Assembly: GCF_003479425.1 (NCBI RefSeq)
Contig: NZ_QUHC01000006.1
Coordinates: 212,743 to 276,742, forward strand
Length of the DNA: 64,000 nt
Source: Odoribacter sp. AF15-53
GTDB lineage: Bacteria > Bacteroidota > Bacteroidia > Bacteroidales > Marinifilaceae
Direction: 5' to 3'
Shown here: positions 44,899 to 54,663 of the stretch, piece after piece
Layout of the letters: each line of letters starts with the position of its first letter
How positions within the stretch are numbered: position 1 is the first letter of the stretch
Notes under the pieces: generated by a model
Told to the model about the DNA's origin: nothing
Databases searched by the model: none
What the model saw: only the letters and a program-made list of their open reading frames with translations
Made by a program: the position numbers and the translations under genes

Positions 44899-45963
44899 AT
44901 GATCAACAAATCTATAAAATATATCGGGGTAGTTCTACTCGCTTATACCCTGAACGCTTGTAACGAGCAACGCATGAGTTCTTCTTCTGAAACAACAACT
45001 CCCGTGTGGCTTTCCGAAGTCGGCAAACGGGATATCCGGGAACTGACCACCACGACCGGAACCGCCAAGGCGGCAAAAACCGTTGAACTGAAATCCGAAA
45101 TCAACGGGAAATACGAACTCATGACTAATCCCAAAACCGGACGTCCTTATAAATTGGGAGATATCGTTGACGCGGGTACGGTGATCATCAAACTCAACAA
45201 CAAAGAACACGAAAACAGCGTGTCGCTACCCACGAAAAAGATGCAGGTTGATATCGCACAAAAAGAGTGGAACGGACAAAAAGCCGTGTATGAAAAAGGA
45301 GGAGCCACAGAAAAAGACGTGCTGACCGCTGAAAGTGCTTACATTGGTGCCCAGACCGCATTAGAGACGGCAAACTCCGATCTGGCCAAGTTAACCATTA
45401 AAGCCCCTTTTAAAGGTGCTATCGTCAACTTGCCCTACTTCACCCCGAACGTGGAAGTCGCTTCCGGCGAAACCATGGTCGGCCTGATGGATTACAGCCA
45501 GATGTACATGGAAATTGCCTTACCGGAAAACACCATAGATAAGGTAAAAGTGGGACAAAAAGTTCTTGTTACCAATTACAATATTAAATCGGATACCCTT
45601 TCCGGCATTGTTTCTCAATTATCCCCGGCAATCAACGAGGATACGCGTACATTTGTCGGATTTATCACGATCAACAACCCGGAGTTGAAATTACGCCCCG
45701 GAATGTTTGCCAAAGGAGAGATCATTACTTTGCAAAAAGACTCGGTAATCGTTATCCCGAAAGAAATTGTCAATTCTCGTCGCGGTGGAAACCGTATCAT
45801 CTATACGGTTGAACAAAACCGGGCCGTCGAGAAGATGATCACTACCGGAATCAGCGACGATCGTTTCATCGAGGTAGAAACCGGCCTGAACCAAGGAGAC
45901 AAAATCGTGGTGAAAGGCTACGAATTCCTGAGAAACAGAGGCAAAGTAAAAATCATGAAATAA
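44899..45963 (+). CDS. Periplasmic adaptor (membrane fusion protein) of an RND pump
   Basis: A lipoprotein signal (lipobox LNAC, Cys about 21) holds the protein to a membrane. The family order is visible: a lipoyl half domain (TVELKSEINGKYELM), a short alpha-hairpin, the second lipoyl half (LTIKAPFKGAIVNLPYFTPNVEVASGETM), a beta-barrel (VGQKVLVTNYNI) and a membrane-proximal domain (GDKIVVKGYEFLRNRGKVKI). At 354 residues it is a compact adaptor that links the inner membrane pumps to TolC. Only one adaptor serves two RND genes, as in MdtABC-type pumps. Spacing to the next gene is 6 bases. Confidence 0.93.
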   Translation: MINKSIKYIGVVLLAYTLNACNEQRMSSSSETTTPVWLSEVGKRDIRELTTTTGTAKAAKTVELKSEINGKYELMTNPKTGRPYKLGDIVDAGTVIIKLNNKEHENSVSLPTKKMQVDIAQKEWNGQKAVYEKGGATEKDVLTAESAYIGAQTALETANSDLAKLTIKAPFKGAIVNLPYFTPNVEVASGETMVGLMDYSQMYMEIALPENTIDKVKVGQKVLVTNYNIKSDTLSGIVSQLSPAINEDTRTFVGFITINNPELKLRPGMFAKGEIITLQKDSVIVIPKEIVNSRRGGNRIIYTVEQNRAVEKMITTGISDDRFIEVETGLNQGDKIVVKGYEFLRNRGKVKIMK

Positions 45964-45969
45964 ATCGAC

Positions 45970-48900
45970 ATGAACAGCATTACGAAATTTGCAGTAAAAT
46001 ACCCTGTGAGCGTACTCATGCTCACGTTAGCGGTATGTTTACTGGGAACAATATCTTATAATAAACTGGGAACAGACCTTTTCCCAGACTTGAAAAACCC
46101 GGCCCTTTACGTGGAGGTTAAAAGCGGCCAACGCCCGCCGGAAGAAGTCGAGAAACAAATCACGACAAACATTGAATCCACCGCAGCGCGCCAAGAAGGC
46201 GCCAAAAGCGTGTATAGTGTCACGAAAGTCGGGTATACCAAAGTCACCGTTGAATACGGTTGGGACCAAGATATGGACGCAGCTTTTCTGGATTTACAAC
46301 GTAGTTTATCCAGTCTTTCCCAAGATGAGAACATCGAGGAGGTTAACGTTACCCGTTACGATGCCAACGCAACCCCGATCATGACGATAGCCCTCACACA
46401 CAACGAGGTCAAGGACATGAATGAATTGCGGAAGATCGCGGAAAACTACATGCGAAACGAACTTGTCCGGGTTGACGGAATCGCGGATATTCAATTAACC
46501 GGTCAGGAACAAGCCATTGTTGAAATATCCACCAACCCTTACATGCTGGAAGCCTTTGGCCTCACGGCCGATGCCATCGCCACGAAGATCAGTTCCTTGA
46601 ATCAAAATGTTTCGGGAGGAAATATCACCGATGGAGATATCCAATACACGGTAAAAGGAGTAAACCTGATCTCCAACCTTCAGGATATTGAAAATATTAT
46701 CGTGGCCTTCAAGGAGAATTCTTCCGGGAGCTCGTCTTCAAGCCAAAGCACGACAACAACCAGTACCAGCAAGACAAAAGCCCCGGTATACCTGAAAGAT
46801 GTTGCAACCGTATCCATCCGGAACAAGGATCCGGAAAACCTCGCTCGCTATAACGGCGAACGTTGCCTGGGTATCAGCGTTTACAAGGAAAACAAATACA
46901 ACACGGTTAATGCGGTTGATAACTTGCTTGCCAAAATAGATGAATTCCGTAAAAGTTTACCGGGATACGACTTTCATATTATCAGCAATCAGGGCGAATT
47001 TATCGGAAGTTCAATCAATGAAGTAAAAGATTCCGCGTTAATGGGTATCATTCTCGCCGTTATCATACTTTATGTCTTCCTGCGACGGGTAAACATGACA
47101 TTGATCGTGAGCGTTTCCATCCCGATCTCCATCATAGCAACCTTCAACCTCATGTATTTTAACGGGCTTTCCATTAATATCATGACTTTAGGAGGACTCG
47201 CGTTAGGTGCGGGAATGCTGGTGGATAATGCCATCGTGGTCATGGAAAACATCTTCCGGAACATCGAAGAAAATCACCTCTCCCCGACGGAAGCAGCCGT
47301 CAGGGGAACCTCTGAAGTGGCAGGAGCCATCACGGCTTCCACCTTAACCACGATCGTGGTATTCCTTCCCATCGTGTATTTACAAGGAGCAGCCGGGGAA
47401 TTATTCAAAGAACAGGCATGGACAGTTAGTTTTTCTCTCCTCTCCTCCCTCTTCGTATCCATTCTCTTTATCCCGATGCTGGCCTCCAAATTTATCCGTA
47501 AAAAAGATAATAAAGTCAGTCACGCCATCACAATCAAGGGATTCGGAAACTTCATCGGCAAAGTTCTCAAGAAAAAATATCTCGTTATCACGATTGCCTT
47601 CTTACTTATGTGTGTATCCTACCTGATGCTACCGCTGATCGGTATGGAATTCATGCCCAAAACCGAGTCTAAAGAATTCTCCGTCTTGATTACCATGGAG
47701 CCGGGAACAAGACTACAAAACACGGATAACGCTGTCGGGACGATAGAAGACGCGATCCAGACCCTCGGACAAGACGAAATCGAATGGCAATACACCCTTG
47801 TCGGACCCTCCAACTTGGAAAGTCAGAGCGGGGGAAAACTAGAATCGGAAAATCAATCCCAAATCAAGGTAAAGATCAAAAAGGATTCCAAACTGGATGC
47901 CGACTATTTTATCTCGAACATAAACAACAACTACCCCTTACCCGAAGGCGTGGAAATCTCCTACGAGAAAGGTGAATCCGCCCTACAAAGTATCTTGGGT
48001 ACAGAAGGAGCTCCGCTCGTGATCGAGGTGAAAGGAGAGGAACTCGACCTGTTAGATGAACTATGTACCGAAATCAAAGAAAAGATTAGCGGGCTCCCCG
48101 GTATTTACGACATAAAATCCTCTTTGGAAAAAGGAGCACCTGAAGTCAACATCAAAATTGATCGTCTGAAGAGCGGTATTTACGGCATTGACGTTACCAC
48201 GGTAAGTAACCAGGTGAGCGAAAAACTAGCAGGTAAAGATGCCGGAACTTTTGAAACTCAGGGAGAAACCATTGACATCAGCATCAAGGTCCCCGAAGTC
48301 ACGCTTGCCGAAATCAACAATATCGAGATTATTCAAGGAGACAAGAAATACCGTCTCGGAGAAATAGCCGATATCGAGATCACTTCAGCCCCCAAAGAGA
48401 TCAACCGGGTAAACCAAAGCCGAACGGGTATCGTGACAGCCATGATCGAGAAAAACTACTCGCTCAGCCATATCACCCCTTCCATCAAGGCCAAACTGGC
48501 AGAAATGGAATTCCCGGCCAAATACACGGCCAGCATCACGGGAGAAGAAGAAATGAGACAAGAATCATTCGGCGGACTCGGTTTCGCCCTGTTCCTGTCC
48601 ATCCTGCTCGTGTACATGGTCATGGCGGCACAATTCGAATCCCTGCGCCACCCGTTCACCATCCTACTGACCATACCGTTAGCCGGCGTGGGATGTATTT
48701 TGGCCTTCTTGCTCACGGGACAAACGCTTAACATGATGGCCTTCATCGGTATTATCATGCTGGCGGGTATAGCCGTGAACAGCTCTATTATACTCGTGGA
48801 CGCTATCAATCGTCTAAAGGAAGAGGGACACCCGTTGGAAGAAGCCATAAAAATGGCAGCCCAACACCGCGTACGTCCGATCATCATGACCAGTGCCACC

Positions 48901-49062
48901 ACGATTCTGGCATTGCTCCCCATGTGCTTCGGATTCGGGGAAGGTGCTTCACTCCGCTCCCCCATGGCTCTTGCCGTGATCGGCGGTTTGTTTACCTCGA
49001 CCATCATGACCCTGATCGTTATTCCATGTGTGTATTACGTTATTGATAGAAAGAAGTCATGA
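45970..49062 (+). CDS. RND efflux permease (HAE-type), first of a pair
   Basis: A 1030-residue RND permease with the normal two repeats: helix, large periplasmic loop, six helices, then the same again. The fourth-helix motif GMLVDNAIVVMEN holds Asp419, the likely proton carrier. Hallmarks ELYPN-like LGTDLFPDLKNP at the start, PAS-type porter strands and late GIAVNSSIILVDAINRL and RPIIMTSATTILALLPM are present. A Ser/Thr-only stretch of about 20 residues (about 250-270) interrupts the porter domain before VYLKDVATV. It overlaps the next gene by four bases (ATGA), so the two RND proteins are made together, as in heteromeric MdtBC. Confidence 0.93.
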   Translation: MNSITKFAVKYPVSVLMLTLAVCLLGTISYNKLGTDLFPDLKNPALYVEVKSGQRPPEEVEKQITTNIESTAARQEGAKSVYSVTKVGYTKVTVEYGWDQDMDAAFLDLQRSLSSLSQDENIEEVNVTRYDANATPIMTIALTHNEVKDMNELRKIAENYMRNELVRVDGIADIQLTGQEQAIVEISTNPYMLEAFGLTADAIATKISSLNQNVSGGNITDGDIQYTVKGVNLISNLQDIENIIVAFKENSSGSSSSSQSTTTTSTSKTKAPVYLKDVATVSIRNKDPENLARYNGERCLGISVYKENKYNTVNAVDNLLAKIDEFRKSLPGYDFHIISNQGEFIGSSINEVKDSALMGIILAVIILYVFLRRVNMTLIVSVSIPISIIATFNLMYFNGLSINIMTLGGLALGAGMLVDNAIVVMENIFRNIEENHLSPTEAAVRGTSEVAGAITASTLTTIVVFLPIVYLQGAAGELFKEQAWTVSFSLLSSLFVSILFIPMLASKFIRKKDNKVSHAITIKGFGNFIGKVLKKKYLVITIAFLLMCVSYLMLPLIGMEFMPKTESKEFSVLITMEPGTRLQNTDNAVGTIEDAIQTLGQDEIEWQYTLVGPSNLESQSGGKLESENQSQIKVKIKKDSKLDADYFISNINNNYPLPEGVEISYEKGESALQSILGTEGAPLVIEVKGEELDLLDELCTEIKEKISGLPGIYDIKSSLEKGAPEVNIKIDRLKSGIYGIDVTTVSNQVSEKLAGKDAGTFETQGETIDISIKVPEVTLAEINNIEIIQGDKKYRLGEIADIEITSAPKEINRVNQSRTGIVTAMIEKNYSLSHITPSIKAKLAEMEFPAKYTASITGEEEMRQESFGGLGFALFLSILLVYMVMAAQFESLRHPFTILLTIPLAGVGCILAFLLTGQTLNMMAFIGIIMLAGIAVNSSIILVDAINRLKEEGHPLEEAIKMAAQHRVRPIIMTSATTILALLPMCFGFGEGASLRSPMALAVIGGLFTSTIMTLIVIPCVYYVIDRKKS

Positions 49063-52000
49063 ACACGATTATAAAAAGAAGGGTTCTTGTATCGATGCTT
49101 TTCATCGGCCTGGTACTTATGGGAATTTTCTCCTATAAACACCTGCCCATGGAACTATACCCCAATGCCGAACTTCCGGTATTGAGTGTAAGCATCTCGC
49201 CCAAGACAGAATCCGATCCTTCCTATATAGAAAACCAAGCAGCTATCCCGGTTGAAGGAGCCATCAGTTCCCTCAACGGCGTGGAAAAAATGGAGACCCA
49301 GATATACTCCCGGGGAGCTAATATCTCGATCTCTTTCAAACAAGATGTTGACCTGAAATACACGTTTCTTCAACTGGAAGAAAAAATCAAAACGATCTCG
49401 AAGAACATCCCCGACATCTTCACCCTGCGGGTAAGCAAGTCTTCCGCCGGAGCCGTGAGCGATATGTTCATGACCCTGCGGATTCTCGGGGAAGATGACG
49501 TGGATTACGTCCGTAATATCACAGATGCGGATATCGTCCCTTATCTGGAAAACATTGATGGTATCGCCAACATAACAACCATGGGCGGACGCCAGAAAAG
49601 TATCGAAGTGATTATTGACCCCGAAAGATGCAAAGCTCTCAATATTACCCCGAGCAGCATCAGTTCGAAAATATCATCCAACCTGGCCGAAAAATCGTTT
49701 GCCGGCTCGGTCTTCGATCATAACAAACGTTATTTCGTCAACGTGACAGCAGAATACCTTGCCACGGAAGACTTGGGAAGTATCGTTGTTGCCCCGGGAC
49801 CGATCCAGTTGAAAGACATCGCGGAAATTCAATTCGGAGTTAAAGAAGAGGAATCTTATTCCCGTACCAACGGGAAAGAGGTCATTTCCTGTATCCTGTC
49901 CAAATCCCCGCTCGCCAACGTGATCGACCTCTCCGAAAGAGTACGGGAGGAAATTACACGCTTGAACGAGGAAATGGCTTCTAAAGGAATCACCATTGAA
50001 GTCCAAGATGACGCCGCCGAAGTCATGAATAAGAATATCGACCAGATTATCGACCTGGGACTCTCGGGTGCAATATTGGCTATATTCGTGTTATTCCTCT
50101 TCCTGCGTAAAATACGGATTATCTCCATCGTGGCGTTTGCCATCCCGATCTCCGTATTCTCGTCTTTCTACTTTTTCTATCTTTTCGGGATAACGATCAA
50201 CACGCTAACGCTTACAGGTATCGCCCTTGCCGTCGGGATGTTATTAGACAACTCCATCGTGGTCATGGAAAACATTTATCGCCTGAAATCATTGGGCGTA
50301 TCCACCGATGAAGCTTGCGTGCAGGGAACCACCGAAGTCTGGAAAGCAATCATGGCCGCCACGGTCACCACGATTACCGTATTCCTACCCTTTCTGTTCG
50401 CTGACAATTACCTGATTAAACTTATCGGGGAACACATCGGGATCTCTATTGTCGCCACGCTTACCATATCCCTAGTCGTGGCCTTGTTGCTTATCCCGAT
50501 GGCGATGAACCAGATTTTACGGAAGACGTCCGATAATGTCAATTTCAGCAAGATGTCTATCCACAACCGACTGGTGCAGATGTACGTTGCTATACTCAAA
50601 ATGTCTCTTCGCCGTCCGGCACAGGTCATCATTATCGCGTTAGTGGCACTATTAATCACGGTTGTCTTATCCACCTCTTTAACCCTGAATACGCTCCGGG
50701 AGGTTGAACTGAACACGTTCAACGTGTATGTCACACCCCCGACAGGATACACGCTCCAAAAGACAGACGAAATGATCCGTCTTTTTGAAGATGCCCTACT
50801 CGAAGTGCCGGAGATAAAAGAATTTTCATCCAATATCGTCAAAGATCAGGCACAATTAACCATTCGCCTGAAAGACGATTATCAGAAAATCAACAAAAAA
50901 TCCATTATCCAGTTGAAGACAGAAGTACTTCGACTTGCAGAAACCGTCAATATCAACCAGATCAGCCTCGAAGCTAGCGAAAGCAATGAAACGTTCAGAG
51001 GCAGTAGCGGGGGAGGCGGCATGTTGGGCAACAGTTCCCTGCTAAAACTCATGGGTATGGGGAGCCAGACGGAAAAAGTCATCATCAAGGGACAAGATTT
51101 CGAGTCCATGACAAACTTTGCCGAATACCTCAAATACCAACTTGACGATCTGGATAACATATCCAACTCGCGTGTTTCGGTTTCCCAGGGAAGCACGGTC
51201 GCTAAAATATTCTTCGACCAATACCTCATGGGCGTCAATGACGTAGAACCCCGTAACGTGGGCAGCGAACTTAGCAATTTCCAGCCCCAAAGCACGGCAG
51301 AAGTGAAATACAAAGCCGGGAATCAGGAATATGACATCCTGATCCGGGACATTAACTATGACGAAGACGACCAAAAAACGCAAACCCGAACACTGGAAGA
51401 TTTGCGTAACATGGAAGTCACGAACAGTAATAACGGTTTAATCCAATTACGGAGCTTCAGCCGGATCAACCTAGGACGAGACAAAGGAAATATCACCCGG
51501 ATCAACCAAGAAAAAGAGGTGAATCTCGTCTATATGTTCAATTCCGACATCAACGAATCAAAAGACCTGCTGGAATCAGCACGGGAAGAAATTGACGAAC
51601 TGGTGCAAAGCCTGGATGTTCCCACGGGTATTGCTGTTGAAGTCGTACACGAGGAAAACGAAATGGATGACTTCACCTTCCTTATCCTGGCCGCATTCGT
51701 GCTGATATACATGATTCTGGCCGCCGTCTTCGAGTCGACAACCGCCCCGATCGTGCTGATGTTCACGATCCCCCTAGCTGCCATAGGTTCATTGCTAGCC
51801 CTACTGTTCACAAGCAACTCGCTGATGAACGCCAATGTCTTCGTGGGTTTTATCATCCTCATCGGAATCGTGGTCAACAACAGTATCATCCTTATCGATT
51901 ACACCTCCTTGCTACGCCGGACAGGCAACCGCAAGCAACGGGCAATCATCACCGCCGGACTATCACGCCTGAGACCGATCCTGATAACGGCGATCACCAC

Positions 52001-53798
52001 CATCGTGGCCATGATCCCGTTAGCTCTCGGTAAAGGAGAATACGTTTCCGGATTAGGAGCCCCGTTTGCCATCACCGTGATCGGTGGACTTACCATGAGT
52101 ACCCTATTAACACTGGTAATCATCCCGACCTTGTACTCCGGCATGGAAGACGCACTGGCACGTCTACGCTCGCAAAGCCTTTTTATGAAAGTACTGCAAA
52201 TCGTACTTTTCATCGTATCTGTCATTTGCGTGTACCTCTGGACGGCAACCCTGTTAAACCGGATTTTGTACTTAATCCTGACTGTCATTCTAGTACCGGG
52301 TATCACTTGGTTCCTAGAGGATAGTTTGCGTCGGGCACAAAGTAATATCATTCCGGAAAACGAAGAACTGGAAATCAAAATTTATAACCTTGTAAAAATA
52401 TATGGTCGCCCCTCACGTTTCAACCGGGAATGGAATTCCGGTCTGAAAATCCGTGAACGTCTCGGTCTGCAAGGTAACTATTACAAATGGTCAGACATGC
52501 AGCCCATGCTCTGGTCACTACCGGTTCTTGGTTTCATGTACTACTTCACGTTCAGTTACCAAGTACTGTTCATGTGGGCAATCATCTTTGCTTTCATCTC
52601 CTGGACAATGACGTTAAGCACCCTAACCATCTTCCGGAAATTCTCCGAGAATCGAGGCAAGGCACTTATCGCCAAAATTCTTCGAATCATTGCCATTATC
52701 ATCTATTATGTCGGTCCCATGTTCATTCTTATTTGGGCAAGCAAGAAATTCGAAAACAGCGGGGGAGCCATCTTCCTAGGCATGTTCTGGTACCTCGGTA
52801 TCGCAGCTCGTTACCTATCCAATAAAATCAATAAAGAAAACATCAATATTGACTTGATCGACGGCCGTTTCCGTATGTTGCGGAAGACCATTTTCCAACT
52901 GGCCTCCAAAGCTCCTTTTATCGGGGTAAAAAAGAAACCGTTCAAGGCATTGAACTCCGTTTCTATGGATATCCACACGGGAATGTACGGTCTGTTAGGC
53001 CCTAACGGGGCAGGTAAAACCACCCTGATGCGTATCATTTGCGGAGTCTTCGAACAGAGCTATGGGAAGATATTCATCAACGGCATCGATACTCAGAAAA
53101 AACGGGAAGAATTACAAGGTCTCATCGGATACCTGCCACAGGAATTCGGTACTTACGAGAACCTCACGGCATGGGAATTCTTGGAATACCAAGCCTTGCT
53201 GAAAGGAATATACAACAAGAAAGTACGCCATAACCGGATTGCCGAAGTACTTTCCGCTGTCCACATGTACGAAAACAAGGACAAAAAAATCGGAGGCTTT
53301 TCGGGAGGTATGAAACAGCGTATCGGTATCGCCCAGACGTTGTTGAACCTGCCCCGTATCCTCGTGGTTGACGAACCTACGGCCGGACTTGACCCGCGGG
53401 AAAGAATCCGTTTCAGAAACTTGCTCGTGGAACTGTCCCGCAACCGGATCGTGATCTTCTCCACGCACATCATCGAAGATATCGCCAGCTCATGTAACCA
53501 AGTCGGGGTGATCAACAAGGGTGTACTGAAATATAACGGGACACCGAGCGACATGGCCAACATTGCCAAGGATGTCACCTGGACTTTTGAAATTCCGGTA
53601 CGTGATTTTGCCAAATTACCGACCGACATGCTCATCGTCCACCACATCCGTCAAGGCGACATCATTAAAGTGCGTTGCCTCAGCGAACACAAGCCCACCG
53701 AAAATGCAGAGCAAATACTTCCGGCATTAGAGGACTCCTACTTGTGGCTACTGAGAAGCGTGAAGATCGAAAATAAAGAAGAAATAATAACACAATAA
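49059..53798 (+). CDS. RND permease fused to a six-helix region and a complete ABC ATPase domain
   Basis: One uninterrupted frame of 1579 residues. Residues 1 to about 1030 are a full RND permease (LPMELYPNAELPVLSV at the start, GMLLDNSIVVMEN with Asp397 on helix 4, ILIGIVVNNSIILIDY and RPILITAITTIVAMIPLAL in the second half). Residues about 1040-1290 carry roughly six extra membrane helices. Residues about 1295-1520 are a whole ABC ATPase: Walker A GPNGAGKTT at 1314-1322, Q-loop YLPQEF, signature FSGGMKQR at 1414-1421, Walker B LVVDEPTAGLDP with Asp1438, and His1470 in FSTHIIED. All key ATPase residues are intact. RND pumps normally use only the proton gradient, so this architecture is highly unusual. 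The next gene is an ABC-2-like permease that could pair with the ATPase. Confidence 0.9.
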   Translation: MNTIIKRRVLVSMLFIGLVLMGIFSYKHLPMELYPNAELPVLSVSISPKTESDPSYIENQAAIPVEGAISSLNGVEKMETQIYSRGANISISFKQDVDLKYTFLQLEEKIKTISKNIPDIFTLRVSKSSAGAVSDMFMTLRILGEDDVDYVRNITDADIVPYLENIDGIANITTMGGRQKSIEVIIDPERCKALNITPSSISSKISSNLAEKSFAGSVFDHNKRYFVNVTAEYLATEDLGSIVVAPGPIQLKDIAEIQFGVKEEESYSRTNGKEVISCILSKSPLANVIDLSERVREEITRLNEEMASKGITIEVQDDAAEVMNKNIDQIIDLGLSGAILAIFVLFLFLRKIRIISIVAFAIPISVFSSFYFFYLFGITINTLTLTGIALAVGMLLDNSIVVMENIYRLKSLGVSTDEACVQGTTEVWKAIMAATVTTITVFLPFLFADNYLIKLIGEHIGISIVATLTISLVVALLLIPMAMNQILRKTSDNVNFSKMSIHNRLVQMYVAILKMSLRRPAQVIIIALVALLITVVLSTSLTLNTLREVELNTFNVYVTPPTGYTLQKTDEMIRLFEDALLEVPEIKEFSSNIVKDQAQLTIRLKDDYQKINKKSIIQLKTEVLRLAETVNINQISLEASESNETFRGSSGGGGMLGNSSLLKLMGMGSQTEKVIIKGQDFESMTNFAEYLKYQLDDLDNISNSRVSVSQGSTVAKIFFDQYLMGVNDVEPRNVGSELSNFQPQSTAEVKYKAGNQEYDILIRDINYDEDDQKTQTRTLEDLRNMEVTNSNNGLIQLRSFSRINLGRDKGNITRINQEKEVNLVYMFNSDINESKDLLESAREEIDELVQSLDVPTGIAVEVVHEENEMDDFTFLILAAFVLIYMILAAVFESTTAPIVLMFTIPLAAIGSLLALLFTSNSLMNANVFVGFIILIGIVVNNSIILIDYTSLLRRTGNRKQRAIITAGLSRLRPILITAITTIVAMIPLALGKGEYVSGLGAPFAITVIGGLTMSTLLTLVIIPTLYSGMEDALARLRSQSLFMKVLQIVLFIVSVICVYLWTATLLNRILYLILTVILVPGITWFLEDSLRRAQSNIIPENEELEIKIYNLVKIYGRPSRFNREWNSGLKIRERLGLQGNYYKWSDMQPMLWSLPVLGFMYYFTFSYQVLFMWAIIFAFISWTMTLSTLTIFRKFSENRGKALIAKILRIIAIIIYYVGPMFILIWASKKFENSGGAIFLGMFWYLGIAARYLSNKINKENINIDLIDGRFRMLRKTIFQLASKAPFIGVKKKPFKALNSVSMDIHTGMYGLLGPNGAGKTTLMRIICGVFEQSYGKIFINGIDTQKKREELQGLIGYLPQEFGTYENLTAWEFLEYQALLKGIYNKKVRHNRIAEVLSAVHMYENKDKKIGGFSGGMKQRIGIAQTLLNLPRILVVDEPTAGLDPRERIRFRNLLVELSRNRIVIFSTHIIEDIASSCNQVGVINKGVLKYNGTPSDMANIAKDVTWTFEIPVRDFAKLPTDMLIVHHIRQGDIIKVRCLSEHKPTENAEQILPALEDSYLWLLRSVKIENKEEIITQ

Positions 53799-53805
53799 AC
53801 AGTGT

Positions 53806-53912
53806 AATTTATGATTTTAGATTTACAATTTTAGATTTCAACCACATGAAACAAACGCTTTCAATTGCTGAATCATAAATTTAAAATCTAAAATCTAAAA
53901 TTTAAAATTAAC
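53806..53912. repeat. AT-rich inverted repeats between the fusion gene and the ABC permease gene
   Basis: AATTTATGATT at 53806 is answered by AATCATAAATT at 53871, and two TTTTAGATTT units on the left are answered by two AAATCTAAAA-type units on the right. This is the only sizeable gap (117 bases) in the cluster. Such TTTAGATTT-type repeats are common filler in Bacteroidota spacers; the folded RNA might lower expression of the last two genes. Confidence 0.5.
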
Positions 53913-53915
53913 GTT

Positions 53916-54617
53916 ATGGTTCAATTTTGGATAACCTTACAGAAGCTAGTACAATATAACATCAAAATTATATTCGGGAATAAATTCCTATACTTCATGT
54001 TGAGTGCTCTCGCCTTCTACATCATCACGGTTGTCGTGAAACTGCTGGGAGAAGATGAAATTACTCAGGCAACGGCCTACTCCATGTTAATGTTACCAAG
54101 CATCTTGCTGGTATTTTATCCCATGTGCTTCGGCATACAGAACGACCAGGATGCGAAGATCGTGGAAATCATCTTCGGAATCCCGAACTATAGCTATAAA
54201 GTCTGGTTATTGCGTCTCGTGATCTCCTACGTGATTTGTTTCGCGATCACCTTCTTCCTAGCCCTGTTAACCGATATCGCCATCGTGTCCGTTCCCCCGA
54301 TGGGCCTGACCCTGCAAGCCATGGTTCCGGCCCTATTCATCGGCACACTCTCGTTCATGTTGAGCACGATGATCAAGAACGGCAACGGGACCTCGGTCGT
54401 GATCATCATCATCGGGTTACTATTTTCCATGATACAAGGCGCCTTAGGTGCCAGTCAATGGAATATTTTCCTGAACCCGTACGATGTTCCTCTGGATAAA
54501 AACCCGCAGATATTCTTCAACACGGTCTTCCATTGCCGGATGAATATGATGATCGCCTCTGCCTTGTTTATTATCTTCGGACTAAACAACACGAGAAACC
54601 GGGAAAAGTTCATATAA
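53916..54617 (+). CDS. ABC-2-like membrane permease subunit
   Basis: A 233-residue inner membrane protein with six hydrophobic helices and a cytoplasmic N-terminal amphipathic start (MVQFWITLQKLVQYNIKIIFGNK), the layout of ABC-2 permeases. The loop QNDQDAKIVEIIFGIPNYSYKVWLLR resembles the coupling segment of that family. No ATPase gene of its own lies nearby other than the domain at the end of the upstream fusion and the first gene of the cluster, so it most likely works with one of these. The substrate is unknown. Confidence 0.75.
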   Translation: MVQFWITLQKLVQYNIKIIFGNKFLYFMLSALAFYIITVVVKLLGEDEITQATAYSMLMLPSILLVFYPMCFGIQNDQDAKIVEIIFGIPNYSYKVWLLRLVISYVICFAITFFLALLTDIAIVSVPPMGLTLQAMVPALFIGTLSFMLSTMIKNGNGTSVVIIIIGLLFSMIQGALGASQWNIFLNPYDVPLDKNPQIFFNTVFHCRMNMMIASALFIIFGLNNTRNREKFI

Positions 54618-54663
54618 CCTCGTCCATAGTTGTACGCTTATACTAATGTTCAATTTAATATTT

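Noticed and set aside
48456-49007. 183-codon minus-strand frame opposite the first RND gene
   Set aside because: Antisense shadow of a well-supported RND coding region; no recognisable protein.
49059-53798. RND-ABC fusion as an assembly artefact
   Set aside because: The junction is in frame over more than 250 extra coding residues with plausible membrane helices, and both domains are complete; an artefact would hardly produce this. Reads should still be checked.
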